Source: Tubulanus polymorphus (lineage: Eukaryota; Nemertea; Palaeonemertea; Tubulaniformes; Tubulanidae). Taken from it: a DNA stretch of 64,000 nt. The stretch covers positions 5,394,501 through 5,458,500 of the forward strand of contig NC_134035.1 of assembly GCF_964204645.1 (NCBI RefSeq), in the 5' to 3' direction. Position 1 is the stretch's first letter, and every line of letters starts with the position of its first letter. This document shows, in pieces, positions 34,401 to 45,600 of the stretch. Made by a program: the position numbers and the translations under genes. A model generated the notes under the pieces. The model was given only the letters and a program-made list of their open reading frames with translations, had not been told where the DNA came from and ran no database searches.

Positions 34401-36858
34401 TTTGACTTCATCCACTAAGCTGGTTTTTACAACAAATTTTAACATAAACTTAGATGGCGCAATATTTGTACTTATACAAATCACTATCAATGTCTAACTC
34501 TTAATGGTTTCAACTCAGCCGTTGGGGGGCTGATAATATAGACCGGTATTAGCTTAAACCAATGAGCCTGTCCTAAAGACCAGTTTCTACTTGAGACTAT
34601 TACTTACGTCCGGAATTAGAAACAGTAAACCGCTACCGGCCAAACTACCGACCGCTAGCGCCACCATGAACGTGAGTATCGTCTCGTAGAATGATTTCTT
34701 CATGAACGGAAGCACGAGAACGCCGATCAGCGACCCTCCACTGATCACCGTCACAAACAAAAATCCATAGCCCCAAACTGAAAACAAAATATTTACCAAG
34801 TTTGTCATCGTTTTCATCTTTTATCTTATAATTTTACAGGTATAGGTAAATAACATTTCATTAACAGATATCGAATTTTAGAATAAGACTTAATGAAATC
34901 ATTCTTCAACAAATTTTGGGCGCTTCATCAAAACATCAGATTAATTCTGGGCTCCACGGTTTACGGCGCAAAGGAGGGTTAAAAATATTTGGATGCTTTT
35001 CATGAATTTTTCACGAATTCTCAAGATTTTTCATGTTGCATATAATTTTTCCAACAGCAATCTATTTTTCACAACAATCTGACATCGCCCGATATTGAAT
35101 ACATTATCAGAAAAGTCTTTCTTCATTCAAACTGTTCAACCGATTTTTTGCAACTTCATCGAATTGTTTCGTCAATCTCTGTAGTCGTCATACGCCGCCG
35201 CAGTAATAATCATCGATTATCGTCGACGCCATTATCACAATAATCCCCCGCCGTATTTATATCATTACCGATAATAACGATACTTATTTGCCGATTTATT
35301 CAACTGATAAGTTGATAACGTATAATGATAGATATTAGTCTGGACTACGGACCTCATTGGTAAGTCAATAAGTCTGAACTTATTTCGACTTTCCCTTCGT
35401 CGACAATAACACGCGATAAATATTTATAAGTATCGAAATCAAACAACCAGCATTTCGTGTGTGCGTACTCATATTTATGAGGCTAATTTCGGCAGTTACC
35501 ATTCGGAACAAAAACAGAATTATTAAGTGACGTAGCTTAATGTTTCGAGTTCAGTTCTACACTTTTCACGAATCGAACCTGACTTTCAGAAGCGTCAAAT
35601 AAATAAAACATTTAAAACAAACTCATTGTTACTGTACTATTAAACAGACAATGGAATAGTTGAAACATTGCTTTCCTAAGATACAAAATCATTTTACCTT
35701 TTTTTACAAAAATTTCCCTAGCTATCAATGTTTTAATACTTCCATTTTAAAACGCACATTAGGTTGAGCTAGATTTTCATAGTAATGTGCCCGTGAACCT
35801 GGAACTTATTTTGGTACTGATATAGGCCTACCCGGTCCCTGTAAAATACCCAAGGAGTATGAAATGTACATATGATGACGGAGTACAAACTGAAACTGAC
35901 CTTCAGCGGCAGATGGAGGTCGGTGGACTTTATCCGGTACATCGGAACATTCGTAGTTTTGCGCGGTGAACAGAACCGTGGACGAAATCGTATCGAGTTG
36001 ATTCGAGTTTATTGATCCATTCAATGTGTGCAATTGAAAAATATCGTCAGCAGAAAGACACTGAAAACAAATGAAAATGAAATCAGACTAGATTCGTAGT
36101 TGAAGTATCAATTCCACGATGAATTCCATGTTCATCGTTCTCTCAATTACATGAATTCAAAATTAGAAAAAGTTTTCCCAAATATTTCATGGGTGATTTT
36201 TTTCAGTTTTCCCAAATGGCATTTAACAGATACCCTCATACTATATATGATTCATGAATCTTGATGCACTATTTCTTTTTTTAAGGTGGATTAGGTTGTT
36301 CAGCTATTACTACCACAGTAGATGATTGGTTGATATCGGCGAAAATGAAGAAAAATCGCTAAAATAAAAGTTTCACCAAGCAACACACAAGTGAAGTGTA
36401 AAATGGATTTCAATGATATTTCCAGGAAAATCTATCTGCCATCAAATTCACCAATATTTCGAAACCAGGAATCATTATTTCAAAAGTTTATATATCCCCA
36501 ATTTCCCGTAACTGTAGACGCTTACCTTTTTCATATAACAATCGGAAGTTTGAGATTGAATTGGAATCGAGGCATTACACTTCGCGGGGGAGGATGAATC
36601 AGCGCCGAGATTCCCGGAGTGTTTGTCCTTGCCGCCGCGTAAAATATTGCGTAACATCGTCGCTAATTCAGTAGAACTCAGCGTGCCGTTAGTACCGTAC
36701 TTCGTAACTAACGAACTCGCGAACTCTTGTTCGATCGTCGGGTTTTGTGCCACGACCGACGATTTATACGAAAATCCGAGAAACAGCGACGAAACGAAGA
36801 CGATCCGAACAACGGCGCTCGCACTGCCGCGGGGTGTCGATGACATTTTCAGTTCCAT
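28440..36858 (-). CDS. SLC39A14-like: ZIP-family metal transporter, ZIP8/ZIP14-like
   Basis: Plasma-membrane importer of Zn, Mn or Fe (LIV-1 subfamily). Nine exons: 36526-36858, 35901-36060, 34608-34777, 33613-33741, 33013-33207, 32134-32166, 29852-30095, 29126-29313, 28440-28589, giving 533 residues with consistent phases. A signal peptide-like N-terminus ([15 protein letters not shown]) precedes a Cys-containing extracellular domain (to about residue 165). TM1-3 follow ([60 protein letters not shown]). The variable cytosolic loop is encoded by exons 5-7. The TM4 metal site is [13 protein letters not shown], and TM5 reads [19 protein letters not shown]. EExPHELGD, with Glu in place of the usual first His, is the ZIP8/ZIP14 signature. 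The end is [20 protein letters not shown]. An 11-codon exon (32134-32166, residues [11 protein letters not shown]) and the exact start of exon 7 are the least certain parts. An acceptor just before the ATG implies a 5' UTR intron. Confidence 0.93.
30096..33012 (-). other. Long SLC39 introns with a minisatellite
   Basis: Apart from the 33-base exon at 32134-32166, no coding sequence is seen. 32405-32880 is a tandem repeat. 31490-31610 contains 'aattccccgatctgtaagaaccctga', a fragment of the GGTGGCCAC repeat family. Confidence 0.6.
32405..32880 (-). repeat. Minisatellite, about 45-52-bp unit, roughly 9-10 copies
   Basis: Plus-strand consensus blocks are 'actctgccacattcctccct', then 'gcagagatttgaacctgatgg', then 'catcgtgag'. 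Units are diverged and vary in length. Lies in the SLC39 intron before exon 6. Repetitive open frames ([14 protein letters not shown]-like) are a by-product. Confidence 0.9.
34235..34590. repeat. Degenerate nested inverted-repeat region
   Basis: Repeated 'ctggttttataaac' and 'aaagaccagttttaac' blocks on both strands ('gggctagttttataattaga', 'agggctggttgtataaacc', 'cctaaagaccagtttctac') suggest one or two decayed MITE-like copies in an SLC39 intron. Boundaries are uncertain. Confidence 0.4.
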
Positions 36859-37024
36859 GGCTGAAATATTAAGATTAAAATTTAAAGTGAGTAAAAGCGA
36901 AGTAAATTCAGGCCGATTGGTCCAGCTCTCCGGGGCCTCCCTGAGCCAGATAGCTAGCGACCTATAAAGCTTTCATAAATTCTATTTTTTAAATCATTTT
37001 CATCAGATGAAAATAACCAAGTCT

Positions 37025-37136
37025 AGGTTATTCAAAAGTTGTGGAAATTCCACTGGTGGATAATTGGTGAAGTGACAATTGAAATTGCATTGTGCGTTTG
37101 TCCACCAGTTAATTCTCACCAACTTTTGAAAACCTC
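37025..37136. mobile_element. MITE-like element, distant member of the 'TTGCTCAAA...CCAACTTTTGA' family
   Basis: Left 'aggttattcaaaagttg' is inverted at the right ('ccaacttttgaaaacct'). The interior 'gtccaccagttaattctcacc' resembles the right halves of the copies at 46451 and 60478. Confidence 0.55.
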
Positions 37137-37470
37137 AGCTCCTGATTGTGAAACTAAACTGTAGTTTGGTTACTGATTAGATAGAGTAACAGCTAATGAT
37201 TGTTCTGGTCTGTTGTTACAAGCTCACCTCATAACAAATGAAAATAATTATTCCGGTCCACCTCTTTACACACTTACAACTTAATTAATAGCAATAACTT
37301 TAATCAAGCCTTATTGAGCTGAATCTGTTCATTCATAGTCAATGACTGAGGAGTTTCAGTAGGGCCTACCCTATATAGTACCAGTAGGCCTACTTGAACA
37401 GCGCACTCGAACTACTTATACTTTTCGAGTTTTAGTCTACACACTGACTCTAGTCTCTGTCAGTGTCAGC

Positions 37471-38945
37471 AGTCAGGAACACTTTCCAAAAACGGCTTAT
37501 TCTGCCAATTTCGGCGTTTTCCGCCAATAACGGCGGAATCAGCCATTTATGGATTACTCAGTTTTAAACTGCTTCTGCCAATTTAGCCGAAATCGGCGTT
37601 TTCTGCCATTTTTGGCTTGTTCTTAAAAAACGCCATTTCCGCTGTTTTCAGCTGTTACAGTTTTTAAAACTACATCGCCAGAAACGGCGTTTTAGCTTAG
37701 ATAGTTTTACAGGTGCTATTTATAGTGCTTAGTTCGATGGGAGTCCTTATTATGACATCATCGCTTTTCTGCTGGCATACATTTGTATATTTGCGCCGAA
37801 AAATGAATCTCATTGATCCATTCCAGGCTTCAAGAAAGAATTAAATATAAATGTACGGGTTTCCGATGGCAAATGTATTTGAATTCTGTTCTTTCTTTAT
37901 ACCTGTATTCTATGTAATAAATATATACATACATGTATCCCAAATAGTTTCGAAAATGTCTGTTTTATTTTGAAATGAATCTAGATACAGCTGTATTGAT
38001 TTTGAGTGTTGTAACGTCATCGGCCACCAATTCATTCAATCACTACCCATCACAAGTCCAATTAGCTGGGAGGCATCGAAGATGTTAATTACCTTCAATT
38101 AACCAACATCATATGCAGTCCAATATATCCCTCAACCATTCTATGCTTTATTAGGCAAGATAAGACCATGGGCAAAACTTAAAACTAGATTTTTGATACA
38201 CTAGTTTATACATCCATGATTGATTTGTCTTATGAGAACGATAATTATAATAATAATTTTATTTTTATTTTCAACATATAATATTTACACATCCGTTCAC
38301 CTCAGCAAATTAATTATTTTATTCCGAAAAAAAGTACCCTGTAGACACTAGGGAAAAAGTCTAAGCGGGTGGGGGAATCCTCATAAATAACAAGTGGACT
38401 GCCAATAATGGCTTAATAGTTTATGATTATAAAACTAGCTACGCCAAAAACGGCGGAATACGCCAGAAATGGCGAATGTTTTTATGTGTACCCATGGCAA
38501 CATTTAATTGAAAACTTTATAGTAGTTTTTAAAACTAGTTCCCAAATTTATTTTTAACAAAAATCATGATTAATAAACTTGTTTCATGCTGTAGTAGTTT
38601 TGAGAGTTTTCCCAGAGTTTTTGGGCTGCATATGACGTAATCATTTAGAAAAACGTGAATTTGACCACTTTACCTAGCTCAAAAATTTCCATCCTAGCGT
38701 CATATTAAAGCTTATCGTCTGCTCGAGATTATGACGTAATCGGCAACATGCGCTAATTTGACCGGAAGTGCGCAAAAAACTTTAAAGCAAAACTCGAAAC
38801 TTAGTGAGCTGAAAGTGGCTGATTAAGCCATAAACGACTGTAAAAGTTTCAAAACTGAGTGATCCATAAACGGCTGATTCTGCCGTTATTGGCGGAAAAC
38901 GCCGAAATTGGCAGAATAAGCCGTTTTTGGAAAGTGTTCCTGACT
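37471..38945. mobile_element. Non-autonomous DNA transposon with about 100-bp terminal inverted repeats
   Basis: AGTCAGGAACACTTTCCAAA at the left end (37471 on) is inverted at the right end (to 38945). The arms run about 100 bases and are nearly identical ('cggcttattctgccaatttc', 'ggcgttttccgccaataacg'). Extra copies of CGCC...GGCG palindromes (37560-37700, 38440-38480) lie in the interior. The roughly 1.28-kb interior has no transposase-like ORF. Confidence 0.88.
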
Positions 38946-39632
38946 GGTCAGTACTATCGAGTGTTGACTAGGTATAAAAATAGGCCTATGTATTATTTCC
39001 ACAGGGAAATCCCTTATTCACTAACAAGATCCGGCCTTAAAATACCCAGAGAATTTAAAATTAGCCACACAAACCACACGAAAACCGCACAAAAGTAAAA
39101 CCAAAGTCAAACTTTGCAATAAAATGGATTTTATTTTGAATTGAATATTAGGCCTTTCGCTTTTTAGAATTTGAATTACTGCTAATATTCAACTTCTCAA
39201 ACAATGACTTGAGCGTGAAATACTTGGCACGTACCGCAGTTAGTTGACAAAACAGCACCAATTCCTCATAATAATCCTATGTTCTGTAGGAAGATTTTGA
39301 AAGAAAAATAAACAGCGTCGTGTGACACGTTGCCCGCAAAGTAGCTTATCACCGTCATCGTGCGCCACCTACAGCCGTATCCGCGTTTTATATACAGTCC
39401 AAGTCCGTGGTTTTATTTTCGAAAAAGTGTCACACATATTACTCGGAGTCATCCTTTGTTCGGCGTCACTGACGTGGAGCTGCGCGTAATGTTCGGATGG
39501 TTGATCACGCCTGTAAATATATCGTGTTACGGGTTTAATATCGGTGATTATTGTTACTCGTGCGGGATTCTATTCGTGATCAATGTCGTTATTTGTTACC
39601 GAGCTGTTTGTAATTACTCTCAGTATTTGAAA

Positions 39633-42600
39633 ATGACGTCTACTCTCACTAAATCAGCTGTCAAGGTGCGTCAAACCCACAGGGACTTGTCACGACTGAT
39701 AATGGATGAGACCAATGATGGGGGTACCAGTATCCCTGCAACTGTATAATAAAATAACAAGGGTGGCAACAAATTTTCAATCTGACAATGACTTCTCCAC
39801 TTCAATCGACTGTAATTCCAAAAATTCTCAACCGATTCACATGAAATAAGCTTCAATACAACCTAGAAGACTTTCTGCTTCAAACGAGCCTACAACCACC
39901 ACTCTCCGACAATTATCTCACAACGAAATCACCTTTTTTTGACGAGAGATAGCTCAAAATGGAGGTGTACCGATTCTATGGTGGACAGCAAAATGGTCGT
40001 TTTTTTCAATTCAAACGATGATTTCTATGTGAGATCTTAGAGAAAACCCCAACAAACCATACATTTTTTAAAACTACGCGGTCATACCTGTACGCTTATC
40101 TCATTTATTTGTATAATCCACGCGATGGGTGAGCTCACAAGCTCAAAATCGAAAATGAGGACGAACACGGCGTTCAACTTGTCATCAACTGGGCGGCCAT
40201 TAATCACGTGATATCGTAGTAACGGGCTAAATATTTCACGCGCATTGATTGGCTTAGAGATTTCGAAAAACATTACAAAATTTATTAAAAGTTCTGTTAA
40301 TTAATAAAATATCCGTATTATGAAAATATAGTGCAACATTCGTCTGAGGGGTGGTATTATTAGCAAATATTTCCTTTTTTCAAGTCTACAGACGTAGACT
40401 TGTCGCGGTTCTATTATCATAGCCCGAACCTGCACGTCACGTGATTAATGGCCGCCAGCGCGATAGTGCGAGGTGACTTTTTCGTATATTTGTTCGATTT
40501 TGAGCTTGCGAGCTCACCCATCGCGTGGATTATACAAATAAATGAAATAAGCGTACAGGTATGACCGCGTAGTTTTAAAAAATGTATGGTTTGTTGGGGT
40601 TATCTCTAAGATTTCACATAGAAATCATCGTTTGAAGTGAAAAATACGACCATTTTGCTGTCCACTATAGAATCGGTACACCTCCAATTTGAGCTATCTC
40701 TCGTCAAAAAACGGTGATTTCGTTGTGAGATAATTGTCCTAGAGTGGTGGTTAAAGGCTCGTTGGAAGCAGAAAGTCTTCTAGGTTGTATTAAAGCTTAT
40801 TTCATGTGAATCGGTTGAGAATTTTTGGAATTACAGTCGATTGAAGTGGAGAAGTCATTGTCAGATTGAAAATTTGTTGCCACCCTTGTTTTTTATATTA
40901 TACAGGGATAGTGGACCTGGTCATTGATATTGGTTTTATTCATTCACTATCAATTGTGACAAGTCCCTGTGGTCAAACCCGACCGCCACGTTGTTACACG
41001 TGAATCCATCCACCAGCTCCATCATCGCATCATCCATCCATCATGCATATCAATTCAATATCATCTTGTTCTTGTGTCATCCACGATTGAGTGTACACTG
41101 ATACAGGGAGGTCGGGGTGCGCTTTAGGCGGGTGCGCTCTGTGATTGCGGAACTGACAAAGGTCGATTGGTGAACGGAAAAAATTGCCAGGATGGCAGGA
41201 AAAAATGGCCACAGAAAAAAAGGCCAAGGAAGATTAAATAGAAAACTATCATTTCATTAACATACACACAAAAGTAAGATGCATTGATATTTTGACATGT
41301 CACTTTTTAGATTTTTACACCAATTCCTGAATTAGTTTAGGTAAATTTAGGATGATCATATCTAACTTTGATGTTATCAGACACTGCTCAGTTTGTTATA
41401 TAAATTACAACACCATTTCAATTTACCTTTGATGATCTAAGACAGTCAGTGCCCTAAATGGCTTACGTTGATGTTATGAAATATTTATTTAGTTAATTAG
41501 AATTGTAAGTTCATCATATTTCTGAACGCATTATACCGATTTTAAATGTTTTAAGTCCCATAAAATGTAAATGATGTCATTTAATTGAAAAGTTAATGTT
41601 TTATTAACATTGTCAGTATTTCTCATGAATTTTCCTTGGCCAATTTTTCCTAGGCCAATTTTTCCTACAATCCCTGGGTATATCAGTTCCACTCTGAAAA
41701 GAAATGGTTCCAAGAAAAAAGGAGTGACGGAATGCCTTGGTGTTGGCTCGTACTGTTTCTTCATCATCTCATCCTACCCGCCCCAGTGCATTGACTATAA
41801 GTTAGTTTAGCTACCAGCAGGAGATTAGCACAACAGATGACAATAACAACAGCTCCTCTCCAGGAAGGATATAACTTGCCATGTGGGAGTCATTTTAGAG
41901 CAAATATTTGCTTGAAGTGACAGACATTTGTCCTGGCTTAAGAAACGATTGATGATATAATAATACGCCCCCGCACACACAAGGAAGTTCAGCTACCTCT
42001 AATTCACCTCAACCTGGCTGGTTTAATTTAATACAAAATAACGGCTCATACTGCTTGCCTTATAAGTGATCAAACTTTGTTTTAGTCCAATCGAGTCTAA
42101 AGTGTCTTGGCATTATGGAATCTTACATAAACAGTTAGGCCTTTAAACATACACTTGATAATAAATTTAACAAAGTGGTGATGGGTGCGAACAGTAAATT
42201 TGAATAATAAGTGTCGGATAAGAAGATTAATTTCACTTCAGTTTTGGAAAGTTCTTTTAACTAGTAAAACTGCAGTTAAATAATTCTAAGGCTGGAATTC
42301 ACTCAAAAACACTTTATTTCTGCTCGTAGAGATGAGAATAGAATTGGAGAATTGACTTTTAAAATCTTGATATAATGAATTATAGGAAATTAATTGATTA
42401 ATTACGTTTTTACTAAGTATACTCCTTTGACACTTAACAATATAAAGTCAATGATCAGTAAAGCCTCATTGGTGTTTTCTTCCTTTCAGCGTTTGTTACA
42501 GGGAGAAAAACTCAAAAATCCGACCGTTCAAGTCTTACAAAACCACGTTCCATTATACAACTGTGACAAGTCGAAAGAATGGGCGATTGAAATCTCGGAT

Positions 42601-45600
42601 GGAAAGAATTCTCATATAGGTAACGAGCAGTAGAGTACATGTACATGTAAATTGTACATGTATGATGATTTCGTTGAAGCCGTGAACTGGATTTTTTCCA
42701 TTTTTCAGCTCTAATCAATAGCGACTTGCGTAAACGATGGCGCAATGATCCATCAGTGAAATCGTTTATCATCGTCAAATTGAAACGTTACGATCAACTG
42801 ATGGTTGAATACTGTAGAGAGTAAGTTAATCATTATTATTATTGTTGCTTTTAATTGTTATCTTTATTAGCAATATTATCATTTTCATATCTAATTATCA
42901 TTAAGTTTATTTATTCCACAGGACAATCCCCCTATTAGGTACAGCCCCTAGGATTTGGGGTTGTTGTTCTTATTCATGTACCCATTTATTTGTGAAATTA
43001 TTCTAAAGAACTTACGTTTATAATGTTGTACATATCGTAAGTAAGTAAATTGATAATAAGTAATTGATAGACTGTCAGTGATGTTCAACAGTTTCATCGA
43101 ACAACTTGAAAAAACAAATTTTCTCTTGAAAAGTTGATGATCAATTATGATTGTTTGGTTCTTCAAAATTGACGGATACCGGTATGATAATACGTGAAAC
43201 TCATTGACTTACTCAAAGCTGGGATGAGCGATATGATGACAGCTCACAATAAATGAATTTAATTTACAAAAATTGAGAATTTAGGTATAAGGATGATTTG
43301 TCTGATTACAACTTCTGACGCAGTTTGACTTGTTTTATATGAAACTGCCCGAGTGGTCGTTCAGATTTACAGATGTAAGTCACAGGAAATTGAATTGTGT
43401 TTCTAATGTTTCTCTTGTAGGCGAATGCTAACTGTTCTCGATTACGAAATCATTGATTCGACTTTAACTTCGAAGTACGGAAATCCTGTTGGGTGTAAGC
43501 TCCGCTTTGTCTTAGCAGTTCAGGAGACAAAAGGTAAAGACGGAGTCTCCACTCGAGTTGGATCTTTGAAGACAGTAGAAATTTGACAACGTATTGCTAG
43601 CAGAGGCAAATTTTAACGAACTTGACACATCCCAAAAGGGCGCTTTGATTACCTAAAGGCAACATAAGATCACTTCTGCCTTGAGCTAATAAAACCGTCT
43701 GTTCTATCGTGATAGATTTTGTCACTTGAAACACGACCTCAAACCGTACACCCTCAGCAGTTCTATGTAGCAGGACCTGAACTTGTCACATCCCAAAAGG
43801 CACTATGAAGTGCACTCCTGCACTGAAATGCACCAATTTGTGGTTGCTGACAAAGTGAAAAAAGAACGCTCAACAATTTAATGGACTTGTACAAGTCTGA
43901 CAAGTCCCGCTGGCTTGCTGAGTAATTCTCTGAAGTTTAACAAATTTTTTCAGGTATAGATATTTGCACGCGCGATTGGTTCGGCTATGCTTGTACGTGC
44001 AATAATAATAACAATTTGCTGTTGCAAATTGAGCAAAAACTGAACATTAAACAAACAGGTTAGTACTGTAGTACCGATGTCACAGCAGTTTTGGCGCGAT
44101 GCAAGTGACTGTATGTCGAACATGGCTCCAAAACCGATTGCTTTATATTTATATGAATTTCAGAGAAGAAAGATCCTTCGAAAATGTCTCAAAAGTCATC
44201 GAAATGTGAATGTCATCATCACCAGGCTACGGCAGAGAAAAAACGAGCGGTTAAGAAACCGAAAAGTAAATCCGCATCAACGGAAGCAGTTACAGCGAAA
44301 TCGGTCGACAAGAAAAATGTCAAGCAAGGTTTGGGAAATCCAGAGAATAAATTGGACGTTAAGATATCTAAGAATCAAGTTGGCAAGGTTGTTGAAACCA
44401 AGCATGTCGCGTCAACGCAAACTTCATCAGCATTCAAGGTCAAAACTAAATCTACTGCGAGCTGGAAGCAGACGCCGTCTGGTAACCGACCGGCAGGCGG
44501 CAAAAAGGAAATTTTTACTTCGACGACGAAAAACGGCTTACGTAAAGAGCTTGTGGCCGATCAGGTGGAAGAGGTTACCGTCATCAATAGCGTCCTCGCT
44601 GAACGAAATCAACGAACTCCTCGTGCAGGCGGAAAAAACAACGTCGATATGGTCACCATAGCGACTCAAACAATGACGTCCGTTTCAATCGCGACGCAGA
44701 CTGAGTTTGATGATGATGATGATGACGAGTCATCGTCGTCTTCTGAGTAAGTATTAAGTGATCAACAGACGGATTAAGTTTGAATGTGATGGCCCTAGAA
44801 TTGTAATGTCACCTGATTTGGATTACTATTACCTAGTAGTTTCTACTCTTTAAGAGCTCAACTTCTACCAAAAATATTGAAATACTCTCAAATTAGTTCA
44901 TTTTTGATTATTAAACTACACTGTACTATTTTTGATGTAAAATGGAATTTGAAAGCGAGTACAAAACACAGAAGCAGCTCGTCTAGTTAGTAAAACCAGA
45001 AAATATACATCGATCACTCCTGTCCTTATGGAATTACATTGGTTACCTATTGAACAATGAATCAAGTACAAAGTGCTAATTTCGTCTTTCAGTGCATACA
45101 TCATTTGGCTCCTAATTATCTGTGTGATCTCATTCATATTCATGTCCCTTGCCGTCCTCTCCGTTCTTCTGCTTTTATATCTCATTGACAGTCTCTAGAT
45201 ACAAAAGAAAGTCTTTCGGTTCTCGGGCCTTTTCCATCCATGGCCCGACCCTGTGGTATCAGATTCTTGGAGACCTCCAGTCTATAACTTCTCTGGAGAT
45301 CTTCAAGAGGCAACTTAAAACATTTCCTCGCTTTTATGCGAAGCGTTCTGACCGGTTTTTATATAGTATTATTCTCAAATTATTCTGATTTTTTGATGAA
45401 AAGAGATGTGATGTATTAGGTAATGTGAGATGTGGTTATAGTTCTTGCAGGTAATTGATTCCAGATTCAAATTTTAAAGGGGAGATTTGTGTTGCGACGG
45501 TGCAGCTGGGATATAGCGAGAGCGTAAAAATCCTACATACTTCCTCATTAACTTATTTCAGGGACGACAGTGAAGATGCGATCTGTCGCAATAGTGATTG

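Larger units (their letters stand above)
36859..39632. other. Divergent spacer between SLC39 and the RPA70N/MYND gene
   Basis: Contains the SLC39 5' UTR side, a small MITE-like copy (37025-37136), a 1.48-kb long-TIR element (37471-38945), and the presumed promoter and 5' UTR of the plus-strand gene (39.1-39.6 kb). The open frame starting at 39360 overlaps exon 1 but its upstream part has no domain and is probably 5' UTR. Confidence 0.6.

Noticed and set aside
44077-44661. 194-codon basic plus-strand ORF
   Set aside because: Shifted frame of exon 6 of the RPA70N/MYND gene; the phase-consistent frame is the one with TQT motifs.
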